The position numbers and the translations under genes are program-made. From positions 1 to 8,447 of the forward strand of contig JAAGZM010000545.1 of the NCBI GenBank assembly GCA_024206355.1: 8,447 bases of DNA, in the 5' to 3' direction. The notes under the pieces were generated by a model, which worked only from the letters and a program-made list of their open reading frames with translations, was not told where the DNA came from and did not search any database. The DNA is from Gammaproteobacteria bacterium. GTDB taxonomy: Bacteria; Pseudomonadota; Gammaproteobacteria; Enterobacterales; GCA-2746155. Within the stretch, counting starts at the first letter, position 1. Each line of letters begins with the position of its first letter. Of this stretch, positions 1 to 5,947 are shown one piece after another.

Positions 1-1
1 A

Positions 2-169
2 CTGTTAAAGCCTTGCTATAGTGACTTATTACCTGTAGCACCCACTGAGGCTACTGAGACAGCCATCGTAACCAACATGGTAGATAATTACACTTTGGTC
101 AATAAATGCTATCTCAGACAGCTCAGGTTGATTCAGGAGGTTAACATTTACTTGAAACCCATTGAATAA
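2..169 (+). CDS. Probable Rz1-like outer-membrane spanin, C-terminal part
   Basis: The reading frame is open from the window edge and ends with TAA at 167-169, leaving 55 residues with no start inside the window. The visible part has a proline-containing segment (DLLPVAPTEATET) followed by a helical stretch with the spacing seen in Rz1/LysC-type spanins: N-x-L-x(2)-Y/K, then a cysteine (NKCYLRQLRLI) before a short tail. Such proteins are lipoproteins that, with an inner-membrane partner, fuse the inner and outer membranes in the last step of phage lysis. The frame shifted by -1 ends at 19-21 (TVKALL, stop), as expected if an inner-membrane spanin gene overlaps the start of this one. The lipobox would lie outside the window, so the assignment rests on pattern alone. 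A late structural gene is the alternative. Confidence 0.4.
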   Translation: MLKPCYSDLLPVAPTEATETAIVTNMVDNYTLVNKCYLRQLRLIQEVNIYLKPIE

Positions 170-196
170 TTTCAACTGCTTTAGGTTAGTATAACC

Positions 197-379
197 ATGC
201 AGGGTGAGGAATTAATTAATGCGATGCAGTTGACACCGAAAGAGGGTCACTTCTTAAAGCAGGTTAAGAAGATGTTAGATGAGCATTTTGCAGGTGTGAA
301 CAGGAAGAAAATGTTGGAACTTTACGAAGCAAATAAAGAACCAACAATGAAAGGTAAGCTGAACGTTAAGAAGAAATGA
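197..379 (+). CDS. Small basic hypothetical protein
   Basis: I do not recognise this 60-residue protein. It is rich in lysine, mostly predicted helix, and ends in a basic tail (KGKLNVKKK), so it is probably cytoplasmic and might bind nucleic acid or another protein. It begins 27 bases after the presumed spanin gene and reads the same way, which suggests it belongs to the late or lysis-proximal transcript. The start is uncertain. ATG 197 has only a weak ribosome site, whereas a GGGTGAGG stretch at 202-209 precedes a second in-frame ATG at 224, with a rather long gap, giving a 51-residue version. Its last 14 bases overlap the end of the convergent HTH gene at 366-605. Confidence 0.5.
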   Translation: MQGEELINAMQLTPKEGHFLKQVKKMLDEHFAGVNRKKMLELYEANKEPTMKGKLNVKKK

Positions 380-605
380 AGCCAGCTTTGATGCACAACA
401 GTTTCCATACTGCTAGGTTAATGCTCTGACCGCGTTCCCAACCGCGCACGGTTGAGCTATCACCGTTCCTGTGGTTAACACCTGCATATTTTGCTAACTC
501 AACTTGAGTCATGCCGAGATAACACCTCATAGTCCTGAAATCATCACCTGTAGGCTTTTTAAAGAGAGGGTGATGTATATCTAAGTGACATCTTTCTTTT
601 TCCAT
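366..605 (-). CDS. Small Cro/C1-type helix-turn-helix regulator
   Basis: This 79-residue protein is almost entirely a phage-type HTH domain. The visible pattern is a first helix (DDFRTMRCYLG), then M32-T-Q-V-E-L-A38 for helix 2, a loop (VNHRNGDSS), a recognition helix S51-T-V-R-G-W56-E-R-G, and a C-terminal I-N-L-A-V-W67-K-L-L-C-I helix. The pattern T-Q-x-E-L-A, S-T-V-R-x-W, W-K-L-L is typical of short phage regulators of the XRE superfamily. The loop before the recognition helix is a few residues longer than usual. It probably acts as a DNA-binding repressor or Cro-like protein. No ribosome site is visible before ATG 605; instead a strong hairpin (616-631) sits 10 bases upstream. It is the last gene of the leftward block and converges with the gene ending at 379. 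The target site is unknown. Confidence 0.75.
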   Translation of the reverse strand: MEKERCHLDIHHPLFKKPTGDDFRTMRCYLGMTQVELAKYAGVNHRNGDSSTVRGWERGQSINLAVWKLLCIKAGFISS

Positions 606-615
606 AATTTTAAAA

Positions 616-631
616 GGGCTATTGCTAGCCC
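616..631 (-). terminator. Hairpin terminator or translation-control hairpin
   Basis: On the minus strand this is a perfect 6-bp stem GGGCTA/TAGCCC closed by a GCAA (GNRA-type) loop and followed by TTTTAAAATT. It starts 8 bases after the stop codon of the 96-residue gene (640-930), which fits an intrinsic terminator, though the T run is short. It also lies just 10 bases before ATG 605 of the HTH gene, where a ribosome site should be, so it may instead, or also, limit expression of that gene. Confidence 0.5.
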
Positions 632-639
632 AAACCTCG

Positions 640-930
640 TTAGTCGCTGATCACTAAATCAGCAATGTCGTTAGCGGTAATATAAGCACTTGCGCCAGTA
701 CCTTTAGCGCGGTTTTTAAATGTGCCAATACAATGAGCATTATTTATAACAGTGTAAACATGGTTTACTTTACTACCGTGACCTGCCTTCATCACTACGC
801 CAAAATTGTTATTTGACTTTGAATTATTGAAACGACCTAGTTCAAAGTCATAACCTTTTCTTAGAACATAGAACGCGCCATTATGGTTTCCGACTTTCGC
901 CACATCACCGATTGTTAATTTTTTACCCAT
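640..930 (-). CDS. Hypothetical 96-residue protein
   Basis: I do not recognise this protein. It starts MGKKLTIGDVAKVGNHNGAF and has alternating short beta-like stretches (AFYVLRKG, NFGVVMKAG, HVYTVINNA) with many glycines and asparagines. This suggests a small all-beta or mixed fold, possibly of the KOW/SH3 barrel kind, but there is no catalytic motif to point to. It has no membrane segment or signal peptide. The start is well supported: CAGGGAAAAC lies 5-10 bases before ATG 930. A promoter-like pair lies just upstream (972-998) with a palindrome in its spacer, so this gene probably has its own regulated promoter in addition to any read-through from 1016-1474. A terminator-like hairpin follows it. 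Confidence 0.65.
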   Translation of the reverse strand: MGKKLTIGDVAKVGNHNGAFYVLRKGYDFELGRFNNSKSNNNFGVVMKAGHGSKVNHVYTVINNAHCIGTFKNRAKGTGASAYITANDIADLVISD

Positions 931-971
931 GTTGTTTTCCCTGTATTGTTATTATCAAATTCTGAATACAG

Positions 972-998
972 TTTATACCGTCATTATCTAACGGTCAA
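972..998 (-). promoter_or_regulatory. Promoter candidate for the 96-residue gene
   Basis: On the minus strand a TTGACC -35 box (993-998) and a TATAAA -10 box (972-977) are separated by 15 nt. The -35 and -10 matches are good but the spacer is about 2 nt short, so activity may depend on an activator or be weak. The expected transcript start near 965 leaves a leader of roughly 35 nt before ATG 930. Confidence 0.4.
977..995. promoter_or_regulatory. Operator-like palindrome within the promoter
   Basis: ACCGTCATTATCTAACGGT is a 19-bp imperfect palindrome with perfect 5-bp arms (ACCGT/ACGGT) separated by 9 bp. It lies exactly between the -35 and -10 boxes of the promoter candidate. That placement is what a repressor site would have. 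The HTH protein encoded just upstream (1016-1474) is the nearest candidate ligand; this is inference. Confidence 0.4.
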
Positions 999-1015
999 CA
1001 TTTATTTACACTTTT

Positions 1016-1474
1016 TTAAAATCGCCCGATTACTGGTATAAATTCTTGAGTAGTATAACCAGTGACAATTAAAAACCGATGCCAGACATGTTTAGGTACT
1101 TTATTAGTTCCGCCAGTATAACCACGGATACTACGTGCATCGGCTAACTGTAACAGTTCAGCTAAGTCTTTATCTGTTAAGTCACATTCCCGCTTGACGA
1201 TTGTGAAAACAGATTTAACCAGTTCGCTTTCTGGCGGGGTATACTGACCGCACTCTACGGGTGAGGGGAGGTGTCCACAATCATACTTATCAAATTCTTG
1301 GTTAAACAATCCAAGATAAGGTAGTTGTAGAGTGCTATATACAATTCGTTGAGCGTTAGCAGCCGCGTCGATAAGTGAGAGTCTTGAGAACTCTTCAGAC
1401 TTGGGTAAGTTGGCGTTAACATTGTTATCTGTGTCTATAGTCATTAATTTAAGAAAGCTATTTTGTAATTTCAT
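1016..1474 (-). CDS. HTH-domain phage regulator
   Basis: This protein has 152 residues when started at ATG 1474. The frame is open three codons further to GTG 1483, but AGGTG at 1481-1485 sits 6-8 bases before ATG 1474 and overlaps that GTG, so 1474 is preferred. The first 95 residues are unfamiliar, with a cysteine pair (DCGHLPSPVECG) and a helix (SLIDAAANAQRIVYSTLQL). The last third is an HTH domain: L-T-D-K-D-L-A-E-L-L, then A-R-S-I-R-G-Y-T-G-G, then V-P-K-H-V-W-H-R-F-L-I-V-T-G-Y. This matches the small HTH protein at 366-605 in spacing and key residues, including R-G-W/Y, V-W and G-F/Y, so both belong to one regulator family. It probably binds DNA, possibly as an autoregulator, since its own promoter carries a palindrome. 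Confidence 0.7.
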   Translation of the reverse strand: MKLQNSFLKLMTIDTDNNVNANLPKSEEFSRLSLIDAAANAQRIVYSTLQLPYLGLFNQEFDKYDCGHLPSPVECGQYTPPESELVKSVFTIVKRECDLTDKDLAELLQLADARSIRGYTGGTNKVPKHVWHRFLIVTGYTTQEFIPVIGRF

Positions 1475-1480
1475 TTTAGT

Positions 1481-1485
1481 CACCT
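1481..1485 (-). promoter_or_regulatory. Ribosome binding site that decides the start at 1474
   Basis: AGGTG on the minus strand lies 6 bases before ATG 1474. It overlaps the alternative GTG codon at 1483, which would then lack a site of its own. Confidence 0.6.
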
Positions 1486-1507
1486 ACTGCTTAAAAAGTG
1501 TACTTAA

Positions 1508-1536
1508 ATGATAGGATAGCGTTTCCTAATTGTCCA
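1508..1536 (-). promoter_or_regulatory. Promoter candidate for the HTH regulator gene, with operator
   Basis: On the minus strand TGGACA (1531-1536, 5/6 to consensus) and TATCAT (1508-1513, 5/6) are separated by exactly 17 nt. The predicted start near 1501 gives a leader of about 27 nt to ATG 1474. The spacer contains an inverted repeat, TAGGA (1512-1516) and TCCTA (1524-1528) with 7 bp between, in the same position as the palindrome in the 972-998 promoter but with different sequence. Autoregulation by the HTH protein is a reasonable guess. Confidence 0.5.
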
Positions 1537-1544
1537 ATATAAAC

Positions 1545-1572
1545 TTGATTTAATTGTTTGGTGGGTTATTAT
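1545..1572 (+). promoter_or_regulatory. Rightward promoter candidate facing the structured element
   Basis: TTGATT (1545-1550) and TATTAT (1567-1572) are 16 nt apart on the plus strand. Transcription would start near 1579, inside the set of inverted repeats at 1573-1664. There is no long rightward gene behind it, so if it is active its product would be a small RNA or an antisense transcript to the operon end. Confidence 0.3.
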
Positions 1573-1664
1573 GTGGGTGCATATCGAATGCAAGAGTCCA
1601 GTAATCAACAGTTAATGTAATGGCAGTTGGTGAATCGAGAGGGGTCACGAGCTGGACTCACCCT
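1573..1664. ncRNA. Nested inverted repeats; candidate structured RNA
   Basis: This element fills the centre of the gene-free stretch 1484-1706. The pairings seen directly are GGG (1575-1577) with CCC (1661-1663); TGCAT (1578-1582) with ATGCA (1588-1592) around a 5-nt loop; and GAGTCCAG (1594-1601) with CTGGACTC (1652-1659), a perfect 8-bp helix. Inside that helix are two smaller compatible hairpins, CAAC/GTTG (1606-1609, 1626-1629) and GTGA/TCAC (1630-1633, 1645-1648). All these helices can form at once, giving a three-way junction. Read on the minus strand, the first hairpin presents TTCGATA between 4-bp arms, reminiscent of a tRNA T-loop, but there is no full cloverleaf. It may be a small RNA, the end structure of the leftward transcript, or a protein-binding or recombination site. 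Confidence 0.35.
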
Positions 1665-1706
1665 TTCAATTGACGTTTACGCGATGACCTACGCGACACA
1701 ATTAAT
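1665..1706. repeat. Short direct repeat TACGCGA
   Basis: TACGCGA occurs at 1678-1684 and 1690-1696, a 12-bp period, just beyond the nested inverted repeats and before the stop codon of the membrane-protein gene. It might belong to a protein-binding site. Nothing else is seen in this part of the gene-free stretch. Confidence 0.3.
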
Positions 1707-2156
1707 TTAATGGTTGTGTATGTGGTTAACACTGACCAGCTTATTAACCAACTGACTAATATTATTACGAAATATTGATAATACACACACCACCTCAACT
1801 ACCATGTAAACATTAGAAAAGCAAAACAAGCCTTCACGCCTGAAAGAGTGTGTTAGATAGTACGCATTGGGACTAACACAATTAACCCCATCAAGTATAA
1901 CTGAGAAACACACTATCGCCATCATTGCACACAATCTATAACTAAATGTTAGTTTAATTGCTGATGATAGTAAAACCAAGTAGCAAACACTGTGTAACAT
2001 GCCTACCAAATAAAGCGTGTGATAGTCGTAATCGTGACTGAATATAAACATTTTGGTTAGCATCCCTGCTAACACAGTCAGACTAATGTAAGTATCTCTG
2101 TCTAATTTACTTAGGTAGAGGTGGCTTTTTATCTGGCGTATCAGGTGATAAAGCAT
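1707..2156 (-). CDS. Hypothetical multi-pass membrane protein
   Basis: I do not recognise this 149-residue protein. It has about four hydrophobic segments (roughly residues 24-39, 48-67, 75-94 and 116-129), charged loops between them, a basic N-terminus and a histidine-rich end (SVNHIHNH), so it should be an inner-membrane protein. It is the last gene of the leftward early operon, after the DNA polymerase. A role in superinfection exclusion or host-membrane modification is possible but unsupported. The start is odd: the ATG at 2156 has no ribosome site in range. The only good site (AAGGA, 2177-2181) fits an ATG at 2169 that opens a different frame ending at 2107. Expression therefore probably depends on that upstream frame, by coupling or by a frame change, or the true start differs. 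Confidence 0.55.
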   Translation of the reverse strand: MLYHLIRQIKSHLYLSKLDRDTYISLTVLAGMLTKMFIFSHDYDYHTLYLVGMLHSVCYLVLLSSAIKLTFSYRLCAMMAIVCFSVILDGVNCVSPNAYYLTHSFRREGLFCFSNVYMVVEVVCVLSIFRNNISQLVNKLVSVNHIHNH

Positions 2157-2169
2157 TCATATTACTCAT
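2107..2169 (-). CDS. 20-residue ORF with ideal ribosome site, overlapping the membrane gene
   Basis: ATG 2169 is 7 bases after AAGGA (2177-2181) and opens a 20-codon frame reading MSNMNALS, then a proline/lysine-rich end, stopping at 2107-2109. It overlaps the first 50 bases of the 149-residue membrane-protein gene in another frame. It may be a leader peptide that couples translation, a short peptide in its own right, or the 5' part of a frameshifted longer protein. It is too short to judge by composition. Confidence 0.35.
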   Translation of the reverse strand: MSNMNALSPDTPDKKPPLPK

Positions 2170-2176
2170 AGATAAT

Positions 2177-2181
2177 TCCTT
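2177..2181 (-). promoter_or_regulatory. Ribosome binding site for ATG 2169, partly inside a hairpin
   Basis: AAGGA on the minus strand is optimally placed for ATG 2169 and too far from ATG 2156 (20 bases). Its first three bases lie in the foot of the 12-bp stem at 2179-2214. Confidence 0.55.
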
Positions 2182-2214
2182 GGTTTAGTAATCGGTGACT
2201 AATACTAAACCAAG
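2179..2214 (-). promoter_or_regulatory. 12-bp hairpin between polymerase gene and membrane gene
   Basis: The arms at 2179-2190 and 2203-2214 (CTTGGTTTAGTA and TACTAAACCAAG) pair perfectly over 12 bp with a 12-nt loop. The stem lies in the 53-bp gap between the polymerase stop and the next start. It is not followed by a T run on either strand, so it is not a standard intrinsic terminator. Because its foot overlaps the downstream ribosome site, translation control or mRNA 3'-end protection is more likely. Confidence 0.5.
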
Positions 2215-2222
2215 AAGGTTAA

Positions 2223-4247
2223 TTAAATCAAGGCATTAACTAGCTTTTCAGCTTGTTCGACATAGTGTTCTATGTTTATGTCGTAAGCAGCGCCCACCTC
2301 AACAGTGTTCACCAGTGTGACCAGTTTACCCGCTTCGACTTCACTTCTGCGCTCGCCAGTGTGTGTATAATTCCCGTCTTCAGGTCTATAACCCAGCAGT
2401 AGAGCATTGTTATACTCATGTTCAGTTGTAACGTCTAGGTTCTTATTGCAGCCATTAAACTTGCGACCTTGCCAGCCAAAGTAAACCATTTTAAGCGTTT
2501 TACCCTTTCGCTTAATGGGTTTCATCACTTTAATTAGTTTTTCACCAGCATTAGTTATTAAGTATCGTGAAACGTTCTGAGTATCACCAGTTTTAATATC
2601 GCTAGCCACAATATCATTTTGCCACTTTTCGTCAACTAATGTTTCCAATCTAGCTGATTTAGGCGCTTTGACTAAGTAGAAAAAGTCATATAAATCATCG
2701 TGATTCTTAATGAATTCACGGACATTAGCGCCATCAAGGATAGCAGCGTTGGCGGCTTTCTTAACCACAAGGGCTGAATGGTTTTTATCCCAGCTAAGCC
2801 CTTCATAGTTGTAAGCGCCATTGCGCTTAACATAACCGTTAACACCGACAGCCATGTAATTATTAACGTCACGAACATACATTGATTTATATTGTACGAA
2901 CTCAAGCGTTAACTTGGTTAATTTTTCCCAACCTGCTGTAATGCGGTTCATCATATCAACGGCAGTTCGTGGGAGCTTAATAGTTAAACCATCCGTGTTA
3001 ATTTGAATCATTGTTAAATTAGGAATAGTTTCTATTAATTTTTCAGCCAACATACACAATAGTAGCTGACCGTTCACCGTGATAGCCATTGTAAAATTAG
3101 GGTCATAAAAACAACTGTATTCAGAATTTGATTTACCATAGACACCGTTAAGTGCTAATTTCATCGCTAAATTCATCGCTGTTTTTTTAGCGTGTTGCTT
3201 ACGTTGTTGATAAACGTCCTCATACACATCACAAAACTTTTCTGACAAGTGAGCAGGGTAAATACGGTTAGCAATTGACAGGTTTGGGTAGTAACTGGCA
3301 ACGTCCCAGTCATAAATCACGTAGTCATCGCATTCGTGGAATACTTCACCTTCAACAGAGCCATGTATGCCACCCAAACCAAAGTCAAAACTAAACCCAT
3401 CGACAACCGCGCTAACGCCTGACAACGCGCCTTTTGTTTCATACACCGTTGTATTCTTCAACTGGTTTAAAACAGCGTTGAACTCGGGTCGCTCGAATTT
3501 CACATAATCAAAAATAACATCACCAAGGTTAATTTCTGAGCGATGTGTTTGCAAGGGATTACGTTCCTGAAAACACTGAACACCCGCTTTTTCTAGCTCA
3601 TTGATGAAATATTTCTCGCCAATTTTGGGATCATTATAGTTGGTACAGTCTTGCCCCATCTTTTCCGACATCGTTTCACGCAGGGTAATAGCGTCCTGAG
3701 ATTCCTGAAAGAATTGGTAAGTAGCTTTGACATCGTGAATATTGTATTCAAGAATCATGTCAATTTCTTCGTGAGTCAGGTTTTTATCAAAGCTCACAGG
3801 TGTTTCTTGAATGTTATCCATTCGCATGACAAACTCTAAAACCTTGAGTGACACACGTTTATTCACATTGTCGAAATGGTGTATTTTGAATAAATCTAAC
3901 TGTTTTAAATATCGCTGGTCAGCCCATATCATTAATTTAAACTTGTCGTCCCAACTCGTGTTGAATATCTCGTCGTTTTTGGCTCGCATTTGTTGACCAG
4001 TATTGACAGCGGGGTTAGCCATAAAATAATGAATCATAATGTAGTCGTAGGCTTCATTATTAAAACCAACTTGGATAACACCCATGTCAGCCCAGTAGAA
4101 TAACCACTGGCGCAATAAATCAGCGTCATTTCTGCGGTCTGATACTTCAAACACATGCCATTTATTTTCCCACACGTTAAACGCGGTGAAAGTAAAGCAG
4201 TTCGGGTATGACTCTATGTCATATATTTGGTAAAACTTATCGCTCAT
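2223..4247 (-). CDS. Family B DNA polymerase with 3'-5' exonuclease domain
   Basis: This 674-residue protein should be the phage replicative polymerase. The N-terminal proofreading domain shows Exo I (D10-I-E12), Exo II (G61-F-N-N-E-A-Y-D68) and Exo III (Y168-N-I-H-D172), so all catalytic acids are present. A G-L-G-G-I-H-G linker (290-296) leads to the polymerase domain with Pol A (D315-V-A-S-Y-Y-P321), Pol B (K363-L-A-L-N367-G-V-Y-G371) and Pol C (I416-N-T-D419-G). Pol C has asparagine where the usual first aspartate of DTDS stands, but keeps the second, catalytic one. A likely template-contact motif follows at 453-464 (YKSMYVRDVNNY). The spacing from Pol A to Pol B is only 48 residues, leaving no room for the TPR1 insert of protein-primed polymerases. 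The gene overlaps the helicase end by 11 bases with its ribosome site (AGAG, about 7 bases upstream) inside that gene, so the two are translationally coupled. Confidence 0.92.
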   Translation of the reverse strand: MSDKFYQIYDIESYPNCFTFTAFNVWENKWHVFEVSDRRNDADLLRQWLFYWADMGVIQVGFNNEAYDYIMIHYFMANPAVNTGQQMRAKNDEIFNTSWDDKFKLMIWADQRYLKQLDLFKIHHFDNVNKRVSLKVLEFVMRMDNIQETPVSFDKNLTHEEIDMILEYNIHDVKATYQFFQESQDAITLRETMSEKMGQDCTNYNDPKIGEKYFINELEKAGVQCFQERNPLQTHRSEINLGDVIFDYVKFERPEFNAVLNQLKNTTVYETKGALSGVSAVVDGFSFDFGLGGIHGSVEGEVFHECDDYVIYDWDVASYYPNLSIANRIYPAHLSEKFCDVYEDVYQQRKQHAKKTAMNLAMKLALNGVYGKSNSEYSCFYDPNFTMAITVNGQLLLCMLAEKLIETIPNLTMIQINTDGLTIKLPRTAVDMMNRITAGWEKLTKLTLEFVQYKSMYVRDVNNYMAVGVNGYVKRNGAYNYEGLSWDKNHSALVVKKAANAAILDGANVREFIKNHDDLYDFFYLVKAPKSARLETLVDEKWQNDIVASDIKTGDTQNVSRYLITNAGEKLIKVMKPIKRKGKTLKMVYFGWQGRKFNGCNKNLDVTTEHEYNNALLLGYRPEDGNYTHTGERRSEVEAGKLVTLVNTVEVGAAYDINIEHYVEQAEKLVNALI

Positions 4248-5937
4248 AATTAATCTCTATTTTTTGTCGTAGTTCGTCAGCTTGGCTTTCACCAAGTGTT
4301 TGCGCTGTCATCGGGTCAACCCCAAATTGGCGCTTAAATTCCGAGTGTATGACTTCGTGTGTCATTGACTTGGTTAATGCTAACCGTTCACACCACATTT
4401 GAATTAGCGGTCTTAGCTTGCGTTGTGATTCCTGTCGTTTGAGGTGTCGCTTCATATTGCCTTTAACCATTAGCGCGTTAGCGTGTTTATTCTCCATGCT
4501 GAGCTTTACTTCGGTGACAGGTTTATCAACGTTCTTTCGCTTTTCTAAAATGCTATTTAAGAATTCTGGCGCATACTCAATCAGTTGACCTTCAGCAACC
4601 AATAGTTCTTTTTGCTTCGCCTGAGTTTCAGCCTTGGTTTCGACATGACCGCAATCGGGGGCAGGACAAACCAGTGCGCTAGGCTCGCTTGATTCAGGAT
4701 AATAAACCATAAAGCATTTACTACAAGTCGCCTTGAGAATCGGCTTTTCCGAATCACCGAACTTACCGCGCTTAGGTGGTCGTTCAAGTGACCAAACAGG
4801 ATCATCATGTGGCATTCCTGACTTACAATGTTCAGCAACATTACCAACATGGTCAATTAGAATTCCGTATAGTTTACCCGCCAGCAATCGCAGCGCTCGC
4901 CCAAATTGTTGTTTAAACATACCGTAAGACTTGGTAGCCCTAAGCATAATAACCACTTCAATGCTCGGTACGTCAAAGCCTTCAGAAAATAAATCACAGT
5001 TGGTTAAGTTCTTAATTTTACCTGCTTTAAAATCCCTGATAGCTTTTTGACGCTCGGCTGTCGGGGTTTTAGAGCTTAACGCCTTGGTTTTAATACCCGC
5101 GTTATTGAATTCGTTGGCTACGTGTTCAGCATGTTCAATAGTTACACAAAACGTGATAGCCTGTTTACCGTTGGCTAACCTGATATAGTGTTCAACCGCG
5201 TCACCTGTTATGTCGGGCTTATCCGTTTCAGCCAGTAATTGTTTTTGGTTATAATCACTCTTGTTAACCTTGATGTTCGACATATTGATTTTACAAGGTG
5301 GTGTATAAACTCGGTAAGGGCTGAGGTTGCCCGACTCAATCAATTGTTGCATGTTTAAACCAACAATCATCGAATCAAACACGCCATCATTGTCATCACC
5401 GCTACCTAAACCTTTCCCGTCAGCTCTGAGCGGTGTGGCTGTAACGCCTAAACCTTTGGCGTGAATTAACGGTTCTACCGCTTTATGCCAAATGCTTTCA
5501 CGGGTTAGGTGGTGAGTTTCATCAAGCAACCATAAACCAATGTGAGGTATTAGCTGAGCTGTTTGTCGCCTAACCCATGTTTGCACACTGGCAACGATAA
5601 CGGGGGCTGTCATGTCAACGTATGAGCGTCCTAATTCCCGCACATGACTGTTAGAAATCTCGCGCTCAGTTGGTTTGCTGCACATGAGCTGGTGACGCAC
5701 ACCCACTTGTGCCATAGCCAGTGATATTTGATTTAGCAAAACGTCACGGTGAGCAAATACAACAACCATTTTACCTGTTGATTCAGCAAACCGTTTGGCT
5801 TTAAATGCTTTTACAATAGTCTTACCTGCGCCCGTTGGCAAAACCACAATGACGTTTTTATTACCTTGGCTGAACTCGTAATCAACCTTGGTTAAAACGT
5901 CCTCTTGGTATCCCCTTGGGGCTGTTATTTGTCCCAT
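4237..5937 (-). CDS. SF2 DEAH/DEXH-box helicase with C-terminal zinc finger
   Basis: This 566-residue ATP-dependent nucleic acid helicase probably opens DNA during phage replication or recombination. The motifs are in order: Q-like RGYQ (8-11), Walker A PTGAGKT (34-40), AHRDVLLNQ (Ia region, 62-70), Walker B DETH (139-142), T-A-T (166-168, motif III), a motif V LFSEGFDVPSIE (316-327) and motif VI QQFGRALR (343-350). A four-cysteine zinc-binding site follows (C405, C408, C424, C429), then a basic helical tail. The overall plan resembles RadD/YejH-like and phage replication helicases, but I cannot assign a precise subfamily. The start is firm: AGAGGTGG lies 5 bases before ATG 5937. It sits 10 bases after the small membrane gene and overlaps the polymerase start, so helicase and polymerase are made together and may act in one replisome. 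Confidence 0.92.
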   Translation of the reverse strand: MGQITAPRGYQEDVLTKVDYEFSQGNKNVIVVLPTGAGKTIVKAFKAKRFAESTGKMVVVFAHRDVLLNQISLAMAQVGVRHQLMCSKPTEREISNSHVRELGRSYVDMTAPVIVASVQTWVRRQTAQLIPHIGLWLLDETHHLTRESIWHKAVEPLIHAKGLGVTATPLRADGKGLGSGDDNDGVFDSMIVGLNMQQLIESGNLSPYRVYTPPCKINMSNIKVNKSDYNQKQLLAETDKPDITGDAVEHYIRLANGKQAITFCVTIEHAEHVANEFNNAGIKTKALSSKTPTAERQKAIRDFKAGKIKNLTNCDLFSEGFDVPSIEVVIMLRATKSYGMFKQQFGRALRLLAGKLYGILIDHVGNVAEHCKSGMPHDDPVWSLERPPKRGKFGDSEKPILKATCSKCFMVYYPESSEPSALVCPAPDCGHVETKAETQAKQKELLVAEGQLIEYAPEFLNSILEKRKNVDKPVTEVKLSMENKHANALMVKGNMKRHLKRQESQRKLRPLIQMWCERLALTKSMTHEVIHSEFKRQFGVDPMTAQTLGESQADELRQKIEINYER

Positions 5938-5947
5938 TTACCACCTC

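Noticed and set aside
1573..1664. tRNA or tmRNA gene
   Set aside because: The T-loop-like hairpin is present on the minus strand, but there is no 7-bp acceptor stem, no anticodon arm and no CCA-proximal structure of the right length.
2179..2214. Intrinsic terminator after the polymerase gene
   Set aside because: The stem is strong but no T run follows on either strand, and the foot overlaps a ribosome site.
2672..2905. Leftward 77-codon frame inside the polymerase gene
   Set aside because: The polymerase frame has its full set of motifs and runs through this stretch; this is a shadow frame.
4581..4856. Leftward 91-codon frame inside the helicase gene
   Set aside because: The helicase frame is continuous here, with motif VI and the zinc finger, so this is a shadow.
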